The notes below the pieces were generated by a model. It was not told the origin of the DNA. It was given only the letters and a program-made list of their open reading frames with translations, and did no database searches. Both the position numbers and the translations under genes were made by a program. From NCBI GenBank assembly GCA_903994525.1, contig CAJEXW010000002.1:62001-126000 (forward strand): DNA of 64,000 nt, read 5' to 3'. Positions 45,850 through 53,737 of the stretch are shown one piece after another; position 1 is the stretch's first letter, and every line of letters starts with the position of its first letter. This DNA comes from an uncultured Chlorobiaceae bacterium (GTDB lineage Bacteria > Bacteroidota > Chlorobiia > Chlorobiales > Chlorobiaceae).

Positions 45850-47727
45850 CTATTTACCGGTTACATATTTATTGACATGCGCCTGAAAAGGAGCCGCCTC
45901 AAGAAAGCCAACGATCTTGCTGTTAGGTATCTCTTTACCGTTACTGTCAAAAAAGATAATGCCGGGAGGGCCGAAGAGGCTGAAGCGCTTCATCAGAGCA
46001 ACGTCATCGGGGGTATTGGCTGTTACATCAACCTGGAGCAAGGTCAGTGTTTTCAGATGGGCCATAACCTTTGGGTCATGAAAGGTAAACTTGTCCATCT
46101 CTTTACATGCGACGCACCAGTCAGCATAAAAATCAAGCATGACAGGTTTCTTCGCTGAGAGCAGCGCACTGTCAAGTTCAGCAACTGTTTTGATTCGAGT
46201 GAAGCTTATTCCCTCTTTCTCTGTTCCTGGACTCTCTTTTCCACCCGGCACGGGTTCCCCGTGGGTACGGGCTAGTGGTTCAAGCATATTGGTATGACCC
46301 GAAGCAGCACCGACCAGCTCCAAAACTCCAAAGACAAAAAGCACAAAGCCAAAAGCTTTGCCGAAACGCTGGGCGATAGTGGCTTTGCCGCTTGTGGTAT
46401 CAAAAATACCAAGAAACAGGGAGCAGAGAATAGCAAAGGCACCCCAGAAGAGCATCACCACCTGTGCCGAGAGTACCGGCGAGACCATCCAGATTGCCAC
46501 GGCAATCAAAAGAAGCCCAAACACATACTTGACACTGACCATCCACAAGCCGGCTTTGGGGAGCAGGCTTCCTGCTGACAAGCCGACCAAAAGAAGCGGC
46601 ACGCTCATACCCATAGCCATGGAAAAGAGCGCCAGGCCACCAAGGAGCACATCCTTGGTCTGACTGATATAGACCAGTGTTCCGGCAAGTGGCGCAGCGA
46701 CGCAGGGGCCTACAATAAGGGCCGACAGAGCGCCCATAAAAAACACGCCAGCAAAACGCCCTCTTTTAAGCCCGCCTGAGGCTTTACCAAGTTTGTTTTG
46801 TATTGCGGCAGGCATCTGCAACTGATAGACATCAAACATGGAGAGTGAAAGTGTTACCAGCAGCACGGCAAACATGATCAGTACCCATGGTTTCTGCAAG
46901 GCTCCGGAAAGGCCTTCACCAGCAAGCCCTGCTGCAATACCAAGGGCGGTGTAGACGAGAGCCAGCCCAAGGCAATAGGCAAGAGCCATCAAAAAGCTGC
47001 GCTGGCGGGTTACCTGACCCTCACCGACAATAATGGAGGAGAGTATTGGAACCATTGGCAAAACGCAGGGGGTAAACGAGAGAAGCAGCCCAAAGACCAG
47101 AAAAGCGAGAGAGACTTTCCATAAACTACCGCCAGCAAGTGTTGATGCTATGATGGAGAGTTCGTTTTGCCCACCTTTTTCCTGTGGAGCGGCACCCGGA
47201 GCCGGAGTTGCTGCAGGAGGTGGTGGAGCCGTTGTTGTTGGCCCTGAAGGAGCGCCATGGTCGCCTGCGATGAGGAGTACTCCGGGTTTGGCGGGGTCAA
47301 CCGTGAACAGTTTTGTTATTGGAGGATAACAGAGCCCATCCTCAGCACACCCCTGATAGCCGACACTCAGGGTGAAAACCTTGTCAGCCTTGGCAAGCGG
47401 CACCTCGACATCAAGCTTGTCGTGGTAGATCTCCAGCTTTTCGTTTGATGTGGGATCAGTGAAGCTGATTCCTTTTGGCAGAACAGGGCTTTTTATCTCG
47501 TCTTTGCCATTTTCAACAGTGACCGTCACCTTGTCGCGATAGAGCTTATATCCTTTGGCAATCTCCCAATGCAGCGCAACGGTTCGTGAGCCATTGAGTT
47601 CAGCCTTCAATTTGAAGGCCTGATCGGGATCAAGGAATTCAGCGGCGAGAGCAGCGCTTACCCTGAGGCAGAGCGCCAGAAAAACAACAAGAAAGGCCAT
47701 CGTACGCCTCAGAGAAGAGTATTTCAT
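45850..47727 (-). CDS. dsbD: Thiol:disulfide interchange protein DsbD
   Basis: Inner-membrane reductase passing electrons from cytoplasmic thioredoxin to periplasmic thiol proteins. The 625-residue protein shows all three parts: signal peptide and N-terminal domain with YQGCAEDGLCYPP (its Cys pair), an eight-helix membrane domain with Cys in SFTPCVLPMVPIL and VGPCVAAPLAG, and a C-terminal thioredoxin domain with DWCVACKEM. A proline-rich linker (TTAPPPPAATPAPGAAP) joins the first two. Last gene of the six-gene operon whose first gene is a TlpA thioredoxin, its likely electron acceptor. Confidence 0.93.
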   Translation of the reverse strand: MKYSSLRRTMAFLVVFLALCLRVSAALAAEFLDPDQAFKLKAELNGSRTVALHWEIAKGYKLYRDKVTVTVENGKDEIKSPVLPKGISFTDPTSNEKLEIYHDKLDVEVPLAKADKVFTLSVGYQGCAEDGLCYPPITKLFTVDPAKPGVLLIAGDHGAPSGPTTTAPPPPAATPAPGAAPQEKGGQNELSIIASTLAGGSLWKVSLAFLVFGLLLSFTPCVLPMVPILSSIIVGEGQVTRQRSFLMALAYCLGLALVYTALGIAAGLAGEGLSGALQKPWVLIMFAVLLVTLSLSMFDVYQLQMPAAIQNKLGKASGGLKRGRFAGVFFMGALSALIVGPCVAAPLAGTLVYISQTKDVLLGGLALFSMAMGMSVPLLLVGLSAGSLLPKAGLWMVSVKYVFGLLLIAVAIWMVSPVLSAQVVMLFWGAFAILCSLFLGIFDTTSGKATIAQRFGKAFGFVLFVFGVLELVGAASGHTNMLEPLARTHGEPVPGGKESPGTEKEGISFTRIKTVAELDSALLSAKKPVMLDFYADWCVACKEMDKFTFHDPKVMAHLKTLTLLQVDVTANTPDDVALMKRFSLFGPPGIIFFDSNGKEIPNSKIVGFLEAAPFQAHVNKYVTGK

Positions 47728-47775
47728 TGTCTTTTTTTTGAATAAAAATTGTCGAGAAGAGTCGAAAAAAATGTG

Positions 47776-48666
47776 TCAGGTGTTTTTGTGGTAAATCTTG
47801 CCCGATTGATCCATCGCCAGATACCCCAATCCTGATTCCTCAAGAAAATCAAGGCCCTCAGCCTCTTTTAACATCGCTAACGTCGAGTAGCTTCCTGCGG
47901 TTATTGCCATGTTGGTCACTACCGTTACAGATTGCCACCATGTTATGGGGTACCCTGTCCGTGGATTAAGAATGTGACAATACCGTTTTCCCTCAACCTC
48001 AAAAAAGCGTTCATAATCACCACTTGTTGCCAGTGCTCCACCATGGAGAGGGATTGATGCAATAACCCTCTCTTTGTGTCGTGGGTCCTGTATGCCTATC
48101 ATCCACGGACTACCGTCAGGTTTTGGCCCGACCACCCGTATATCTCCGGCCATGTTAACATACCCATGTTTCACACCCTGTTCATGTATAATCGTTGCGG
48201 CCCTGTCTGCGGCATACTCCTTTCCAAATCCACCAAAATCGAGTTCCATACCAGCCTTCGGCAGTCGGAGAGCCTTTCCTTTGCGCTCAACCGCGTTCCA
48301 GTCGATCAGTTCAAGCAAGGGTGCCAATTTTTCCGGGTCAGGCACAACAGTGTCACTGAAATTCCAGGCTTTCCGCAAAATACCGGAGGTAATGTCAAAA
48401 AGCCCGCCACTGCTGTTATAGAGCGCATCCGCATAGTTCACAAGTGAGAGCGTTTCGTCATCGCATTCAACAAAACCTTTTCCCGCTGCACCGTTGATAA
48501 GGGAGACAATACTCTCGGGGCGGTAACGGGAGTATTTTTTTTCTATTCTTGTAATCTCCTCAACGGCCAGCTTGGCAATGGCCACCGCCTCATCCTTGCT
48601 TGTGGATGCGATCACAACCTCACATCCACAAGCCATAGCGTCAAATCCAAAACGAAAGATCTCCAT
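47776..48666 (-). CDS. apbE: ApbE family FAD:protein FMN transferase, variant
   Basis: Enzyme family that links FMN through a phosphoester to Thr/Ser of target proteins. The 296-residue protein has the KKYSRYRPESIVSLIN block (about 42-57), DFGGFGKEYAADRA, the YVNMAGDIRVVG strand and HILNPRTGYP. Two departures are clear. There is no signal peptide or lipobox, and upstream extension is blocked by an in-frame TAA. The late block that usually reads ADALST/ADALAT, with the Mg2+-binding Asp, here reads AGSYST. It starts 6 nt after the Ig-like repeat gene and is followed by dsbD. Confidence 0.85.
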   Translation of the reverse strand: MEIFRFGFDAMACGCEVVIASTSKDEAVAIAKLAVEEITRIEKKYSRYRPESIVSLINGAAGKGFVECDDETLSLVNYADALYNSSGGLFDITSGILRKAWNFSDTVVPDPEKLAPLLELIDWNAVERKGKALRLPKAGMELDFGGFGKEYAADRAATIIHEQGVKHGYVNMAGDIRVVGPKPDGSPWMIGIQDPRHKERVIASIPLHGGALATSGDYERFFEVEGKRYCHILNPRTGYPITWWQSVTVVTNMAITAGSYSTLAMLKEAEGLDFLEESGLGYLAMDQSGKIYHKNT

Positions 48667-48672
48667 CGGTAA

Positions 48673-49869
48673 TTAGATGAAGAACATCCAGGCAAGTATT
48701 CCTGCACCTCCAGCACCAACAAGCACCGGTCCAGAGTCAACTACTGTGCCAGTATGAGCCACGAAGGGATCTGCAATGGTAGTAAAATCGTAGGTAACAT
48801 GTGTTCCTGTTGGGGTTGTCGTCGGGTTATTCATCGTGAGCAAGGCCGCGTTCACGATGGGTGATACTCCATAAGTTGTTGTTGTGCGCTCGTGACTTGT
48901 TGATGTGGTGACACTTTCAAAAGTCACATAGTAATGGGTATTATAAGCAAGATCTGCTGTCGGGTTAATGGTAAGCGTCTTCCCTGATGCTGATATTGAG
49001 AGATGTGTAGTATCCGTTGCGGCATAGCTTTCCACTGCTGTACCCGTAGCTGAACCGGAACGAATGGCTATCGGCAAACCTGTAATTGCTGGATTAAGGT
49101 GAATGACATCGTCGAAGTTAATAACGATATCGCTTCCAATTGGCAGCGGGGTGGCAGCAGTATAATCAGGAATCGTAGGTGGGGTAGTATCATTGAGAAC
49201 TGTTACTGACTGGTTTATCAGATTGACCGCCAGATTATAATTGCTGCTGGCATCCTGAATAGCATTAGTACCCAAAGCAGCTTTTGTATAATTTAATAAT
49301 ACAGTATCAGTTGCCGAAATCACACTTGGCAACGTAAGTGTTACGATTTTTCCTGAAACAGCTACTCCCGTGGGAGTAACTGGAGGAGCTGCGTTGATTT
49401 TTACACTAAATTCTGCTGCTGAAGGAATATGTGTTGCGTCTGAAGCAAGATTATTTGCGTCATCATAGGTTAAAAGAAGTGAACTGAAGCCGGAAGCTAT
49501 TGTTGCGGAAAGCAATACCGGGGCTACATTGTCATTTACCGGTGGCGTTACAGTTGGTGCAACAGGGGTGCTGGCACTATGAAGCTTGAAAAATTCAATA
49601 TTGGTCAGTTTAAACGTATACAACGATCTCCCAGCGCTGGCACCCGATATTGTCCACAACGTGGTCGCGGCATCGTAGGTGTTTGAGGTAATCGTAAAAT
49701 TAAAACCCTTGTTCGTATCATAAGCTCCGGTTGAGTCTCCCCAAAGGCATAACGTATCACTTCCTGCAAGACCGTCAACGGTAAACGTACCCCCACCCGG
49801 CTGAGACATTGAATTGAAGACGTTGCCCAGATAGATCATATCATTGCCAGTAGTAGCAGTATAGGCCAT
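48673..49869 (-). CDS. SwmB/Ig-like repeat protein of unknown function
   Basis: A 398-residue, Thr/Ser/Ala-rich, low-Lys protein. Residues about 1-100 resemble RTX/hemolysin-type ends (TTGNDMIYLGN, GLAGSDTLCLWG). From about 115 (NVAPVLLSATI) it has repeats of the SwmB/Big type found in bacterial surface proteins, including LTLPSVISATDTVLLNYTKAA and a second repeat after TTPPTIPDY. The last 19 residues (GPVLVGAGGAGILAWMFFI) are hydrophobic with no basic cluster. No N-terminal signal peptide is present, so export, if any, would be by a C-terminal signal. GGAG lies 10-11 nt before the ATG. It sits between DUF3570 and apbE in one operon. Confidence 0.65.
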   Translation of the reverse strand: MAYTATTGNDMIYLGNVFNSMSQPGGGTFTVDGLAGSDTLCLWGDSTGAYDTNKGFNFTITSNTYDAATTLWTISGASAGRSLYTFKLTNIEFFKLHSASTPVAPTVTPPVNDNVAPVLLSATIASGFSSLLLTYDDANNLASDATHIPSAAEFSVKINAAPPVTPTGVAVSGKIVTLTLPSVISATDTVLLNYTKAALGTNAIQDASSNYNLAVNLINQSVTVLNDTTPPTIPDYTAATPLPIGSDIVINFDDVIHLNPAITGLPIAIRSGSATGTAVESYAATDTTHLSISASGKTLTINPTADLAYNTHYYVTFESVTTSTSHERTTTTYGVSPIVNAALLTMNNPTTTPTGTHVTYDFTTIADPFVAHTGTVVDSGPVLVGAGGAGILAWMFFI

Positions 49870-49919
49870 AATTTATTTCTCCAAAATTTTTTATATATAA
49901 TTATTGCTTCTACAAACCC

Positions 49920-51068
49920 TTACAACTCGTGTGATACACCAAGCTGTATGCTTGTAAAATTAAACTCTTTCAGCTGCGAATCGCCACTGCCATTAATACA
50001 CCAGCCCGGAAGCTGCTTATAATATTCAAGCTTCAGGTCTGCAGTCCACGAACTGGCCAGTTTTTTTTCAGCTTTCATGCCGAGCGTCAATGCTCCAAAG
50101 CCTGAAAGACGCTGATCCATTGAATAAGGCATAGTACCAGAAACCGCATCAGCAGGCGGATAATCCGCCGCACTATAAGGGTGATAGAAATACGCTGCCG
50201 ATTGAGATGAAAATCTCAATGATGGAATAATCGTCAAATGATTGGGCAGGGGGTGAAGATATTCAGCCGTCAGTGTGTGAGCCGCGACCTCGTAAGAATC
50301 AGTATAATAACGATAACTCAAATGAGATGTTCCATCAGTGTTTTCAAAATGATGGTTCCAGCGCGCCATAAGTGTGGTAATGTTCCGTTGCTTTGGGCGA
50401 ATATCATAGGATTTATAAGGGTCTGTGAAATATCCGTCCCCTTTAGAAAAACCTATATTGAGCTGAATAATATCTACCTTGCTTAAAATTTTGGTAACAC
50501 CAAACAGCCCCGAAATAATCTCTTTTTTACCAACCTCCACGTTTACCGGTGGATTGGTTGCATAGTTGTTATGTCCTACGGTATCAGTTGTATAACTTCC
50601 TCCAAAGGTGACCGTTGTGTTTTTGTCTTCTGTTGAAAGGCTGCGCTGAACAGAATATCCGTTCGATACATAATCAGACTCTTTTGAGTAACTAAGACCG
50701 AATGCCCAGCTCCCGTTTGGCAGATATTTGGTAAAGCTCAGGTCTCCGGCATTTCGAGTCTCTTTAATGGAAGCACTTGAAACCACATCGTGATGAGTGG
50801 GAGATGCCCCGGAAACAGAATCATAGGTATAGGATGAGCTTACTGTCCATGTTCCGGCAAACGGCATCATCAAAGATCCTGTAATGGCGTTAACACCGAT
50901 TCTATCGTTCCCTGGTTGGCTGTCCTTATAGTTGAGATATTTAAACGCCACATTCCCGTGCTCAGGAGTGGCTTCGGCAAACGCCGTTTGATATGATGGC
51001 AGTGCCAAGGCTGCCGCAAAAAGGGCAGCCCCAAGAACGTGAGTTTTTTTAGTCGGGACCGATTTCAT
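49920..51068 (-). CDS. DUF3570 family outer-membrane beta-barrel protein
   Basis: From the ATG at 51068 (AGGA upstream) the protein has 382 residues, a signal peptide ending near QTAFAE (about 27-32), and an alternating-strand pattern through to a C-terminal strand ending SIQLGVSHEL, as in outer-membrane barrels. Residues 83-89 read D-S-V-S-G-A-S, which fits the D-x-x-[ST]-G-A-[ST] motif that ApbE enzymes flavinylate; apbE is two genes downstream. Function of the family is unknown. It lies 29 nt after the DUF4266 gene. Confidence 0.8.
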   Translation of the reverse strand: MKSVPTKKTHVLGAALFAAALALPSYQTAFAEATPEHGNVAFKYLNYKDSQPGNDRIGVNAITGSLMMPFAGTWTVSSSYTYDSVSGASPTHHDVVSSASIKETRNAGDLSFTKYLPNGSWAFGLSYSKESDYVSNGYSVQRSLSTEDKNTTVTFGGSYTTDTVGHNNYATNPPVNVEVGKKEIISGLFGVTKILSKVDIIQLNIGFSKGDGYFTDPYKSYDIRPKQRNITTLMARWNHHFENTDGTSHLSYRYYTDSYEVAAHTLTAEYLHPLPNHLTIIPSLRFSSQSAAYFYHPYSAADYPPADAVSGTMPYSMDQRLSGFGALTLGMKAEKKLASSWTADLKLEYYKQLPGWCINGSGDSQLKEFNFTSIQLGVSHEL

Positions 51069-51097
51069 AGAGGTATCCTGAAAGTTAAAATGATATG

Positions 51098-51337
51098 TTA
51101 ATTGCAACCGCAACCGCCGCCACCAACCCCGGCACCACCTGATGCCGCCTCTTTACTGCTGTAGATGTGCTCAACATATTTTGTGTCAAGCGGATCACCC
51201 TCAAAGGTCATTTCAGGACGGGCAAGAATAGCTTTATCCCATGGCTGAACCGTCTCACCCATTGAGCAACCTGACAGGCCGAGTGTCAGGAGCAGCAACA
51301 GAGCATACATCATTTTTTGCATAACAGTTATTTTCAT
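51098..51337 (-). CDS. DUF4266 family small lipoprotein with CGC tail
   Basis: A 79-residue lipoprotein: signal peptide with lipobox LSGC (Cys24), then the family core VQPWDKAILARPEMTF (about 30-45) and YVEHIYSSKEAASGG, ending in a Gly-rich stretch and the terminal GGGGCGCN. The Cys-x-Cys at the C-terminus could bind metal or form a thiol/disulfide centre. The start overlaps the tlpA stop by 4 nt (ATGA), so the thioredoxin and this protein are translationally coupled. Function unknown. Confidence 0.8.
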   Translation of the reverse strand: MKITVMQKMMYALLLLLTLGLSGCSMGETVQPWDKAILARPEMTFEGDPLDTKYVEHIYSSKEAASGGAGVGGGGCGCN

Positions 51338-51849
51338 TTTTTTGCCTCCACTGCAGCTTTGATCTCTTGTTCGATTTTGCCAGCTTCGCTTGCCTTAAAG
51401 CCGAGATGCTGAAAGATAATTTTTCCGTCTCTTCCAATCAGAAAGCTGGTCGGCATCCCTTTAACGCCATACACCTTGGGCATATCTCCCTTTGCATCAT
51501 AGACCACCGTGAATTTCGCAGGATTCTGGGCAAGAAACTTCTTTGCATCCTCCGTTTTTCCGTCGAGGTTAATGCCAATAATCTTGAACCCCTTGGCTCT
51601 GTACTTCTCCTGCATTTCGTTCATCCATCCAAACGACTGTTTGCAGGGGCCGCACCACGATGCCCAGAAATCAACATAGACAACAGATCCCGCCGTACTC
51701 GACAGTTTCACTGAGCCCTGATCTCCACTCAACACAAAATCAGGAGCCTTGCTCCCAACTTCGAGTGCCTGTGATGTACCACTGAAGCTTACACAAAAGA
51801 GAGAGGCAAGGAGCAGAGTCCTGAACTTTTTACCATTAAGAGGTATCAT
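51334..51849 (-). CDS. TlpA-like periplasmic thioredoxin
   Basis: Extracytoplasmic thioredoxin-fold protein of 171 residues from the ATG at 51849: signal peptide (about 8-27), KAPDFVLSGDQGSVKLSS of the AhpC/TSA-TlpA type, the catalytic YVDFWASWCGPCKQ, and the cis-Pro segment VKGMPTSFLIGRDGKI. Likely reduced by DsbD, encoded in the same operon. A frame extension to 51927 would put residues before the signal peptide and is rejected. First gene of the operon tlpA-DUF4266-DUF3570-repeat protein-apbE-dsbD. Confidence 0.88.
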   Translation of the reverse strand: MIPLNGKKFRTLLLASLFCVSFSGTSQALEVGSKAPDFVLSGDQGSVKLSSTAGSVVYVDFWASWCGPCKQSFGWMNEMQEKYRAKGFKIIGINLDGKTEDAKKFLAQNPAKFTVVYDAKGDMPKVYGVKGMPTSFLIGRDGKIIFQHLGFKASEAGKIEQEIKAAVEAKK

Positions 51850-52024
51850 AGTTGTATCGTGTTTGTTTAACAAATGCTTGAACAATCGAAAAATAAGAAG
51901 ATAAAGTGATTGCCGCAAAGCAATCAAAAAGAAACAGTGACGAATGAATAAGAAGAAAAATAATTCCCTGGCCTAAGCTTCAGGGGCATAAACGCAGCTA
52001 ACATTACAAGAATAGCATATTAGA

Positions 52025-52064
52025 GCTTAAATGACAATTAGCGAGGGCTTAAATTTCGCTTAAA
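52025..52064. repeat. Three helically phased GCTTAAA repeats upstream of the tlpA operon
   Basis: GCTTAAA occurs at 52025-52031, 52047-52053 and 52058-52064, with start-to-start distances of 22 and 11 bp, so all copies face the same side of the helix. They lie about 175-215 bp upstream of the tlpA start in a 398-nt gap (51850-52247) that otherwise holds only a 32-codon frame and a hairpin. They may be regulator half-sites. Confidence 0.3.
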
Positions 52065-52110
52065 AAAATAAGAAGACCTTCTCAATACCGTCAATCAAGG
52101 GGGTCATAAC

Positions 52111-52209
52111 ATGAGGGAATTGTGCTATTGGCTGCGCAAGATGCCTGGCATCACCGATTGTGTTAACCGCGAAAGGGATGTTCAGACGATTGAAACATCC
52201 CTTTCATAA
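52111..52209 (+). CDS. Possible 32-residue ORF with strong ribosome site and internal hairpin
   Basis: ATG at 52111 is preceded by AAGGGGG (52097-52103) with 7-nt spacing and opens a 32-residue frame (MRELCYWLRKMPG at the start). Its 3' half contains a perfect 11-bp stem (52172-52182 with 52194-52204). No family is recognised and no T-run follows the stem. It could be a small gene, a remnant or chance. Confidence 0.28.
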   Translation: MRELCYWLRKMPGITDCVNRERDVQTIETSLS

Positions 52210-52247
52210 AAAATACCTGCCGTTTTGAGGGTCAGATCAGGAGGTCA

Positions 52248-53585
52248 TCAGAAACCGGCAGAAAGCGCTACACGGAATGTATTCTGATTTGACAAGTTAT
52301 TTGCAACCACAGCACCGGTTGCAGCACTCTCTTTCCACTCCTTTGTGAAGACGGTGTAGGTACTGGTCAAAGATATATTCGGTGCAAGCCATGCCGTGAT
52401 CGACGGAACAACGGTTGGTTGGTGGAGATCGTAGCCTGTTCCGGGTACCGGATTATTGGTTGCTTTGGAAGCTACAGCGATGTTCGAGTAAGAGACTTTC
52501 CCAAACAACCAAGGGAAGATAAAGTATCCAGCCTCGGTACGCAGGTTGGTTAACCCCAGATCCCTGTCTCTGCTTGCGGCGACACCAAGAAGAGCATTTT
52601 TATAAACGCCCTGAATATCTCCGCCATAAACAAAGGTCTCTCCAGCATAGTTACCGGTAAAAATAGTGTTTTTATTTGCAGAGGAGAGGCCAAAACCCAG
52701 AACGACCTGGTTGTCAAGCCCATTGTATGAATTCCCCAAGTCACCATTTGCTCCGCTAAGCAGACCAGCACCGATCAGTTTTATTTTGCCGCGAAGATAG
52801 AGGTGGTCATCAATATTCGAGGTTGTTGAGGCTGCCGCAGCTCCCGGCGCACCACTGACACTGGTTCCCGCAACAATCGCGTAACCACCCGTCTCGCCTC
52901 TGACAAAAACCAGTTCAGCATAGTTTGTTGGGGCCGGAAGCAGGCCGTTAACATTTGTCACCCCCCCAGAACCAGTACCGTTCCAGGCGGCATTACCTGC
53001 AGGACTGAAAGAGCTTCCCATTGCAACGTTGAAGCCTGGCAAAATTCTGTAAATCAATCTTGCATTGCTTGTGATCTGGTTCGCTGTAGTGCTTACTGCT
53101 GTAGTATTAAATCCACTTAACTGCCCAAAAAAGGTAAAATTGTCACCAAGTGAACCTCCGTAAAACAGCGAAACTGAGTTCGGGGCGCTCCAGTTAAATA
53201 CTTTTCCGGCTCTCGGACCGTTCGAGGCATTCGTTTGCTCTGAGGTGTAGTTAATAAGGTTCCCGCCAAGCGTCATGCTCAGCGCGTCAAACTGCGGGAA
53301 CGAGCCTGTAGCCGGGGCGTTAGGAAACTCTTTTTTCCATTCGTCAGTGCCGATCCTGACGTTTTTTTGACGGGTTAATGCCTCCTCTGTGGCTCCGGGA
53401 AAGCGGTAACCATTGTTCTGAAAGGCCTCTCCTACGGCGTTTCTCTGAGGAAATCCTGAATGGCACATATAGCAGGAGACATTGTACTTTCTTGACCAAG
53501 AGGGTATGGCAGAACTCTCGGAACTCCAGAACATCGCCGGGACCATACAGAGCGAAAGCAGAGCAGAAAATTTCATTTTTTTCAT
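52248..53585 (-). CDS. Cyc2-like monoheme cytochrome-porin fusion
   Basis: Predicted outer-membrane protein of 445 residues from the ATG at 53585 (GGAG upstream). A signal peptide ends near SESSA (22-26). Right after it is one heme c motif, C38-Y-M-C41-H42, in SRKYNVSCYMCHSGFPQRNA, followed by VGEAFQNNGYRFPG. The rest (about 90-445) is Gly/Asn/Ser-rich with alternating strands and a terminal aromatic strand (FRVALSAGF), as in porins. A short CxxCH domain plus barrel is the layout of Cyc2, the outer-membrane Fe(II) oxidase. Whether it oxidises iron cannot be decided; related cytochrome-barrels of unknown role exist. Two periplasmic cytochrome genes lie directly upstream. Confidence 0.72.
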   Translation of the reverse strand: MKKMKFSALLSLCMVPAMFWSSESSAIPSWSRKYNVSCYMCHSGFPQRNAVGEAFQNNGYRFPGATEEALTRQKNVRIGTDEWKKEFPNAPATGSFPQFDALSMTLGGNLINYTSEQTNASNGPRAGKVFNWSAPNSVSLFYGGSLGDNFTFFGQLSGFNTTAVSTTANQITSNARLIYRILPGFNVAMGSSFSPAGNAAWNGTGSGGVTNVNGLLPAPTNYAELVFVRGETGGYAIVAGTSVSGAPGAAAASTTSNIDDHLYLRGKIKLIGAGLLSGANGDLGNSYNGLDNQVVLGFGLSSANKNTIFTGNYAGETFVYGGDIQGVYKNALLGVAASRDRDLGLTNLRTEAGYFIFPWLFGKVSYSNIAVASKATNNPVPGTGYDLHQPTVVPSITAWLAPNISLTSTYTVFTKEWKESAATGAVVANNLSNQNTFRVALSAGF

Positions 53586-53737
53586 TACATCATCTCCAGT
53601 TTTTAAGTGAGTCAGTGTTTGTGTCACTAGGGGTAAAATATCAAAATTTATTCAACTGAAAGAGCGCTTTAGGTCTTCCATAAAAGAGAGTATGCATGAC
53701 GTGTGGGCAAAGATTTCATGGCGGGAAAGCCGCAAAT

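Noticed and set aside
49650..49671. S-G-A-S in the Ig-like repeat protein as an ApbE flavinylation site
   Set aside because: The required Asp three residues before the Ser is missing (sequence reads LWTISGAS), so it does not fit D-x-x-[ST]-G-A-[ST]; the DUF3570 protein fits better.
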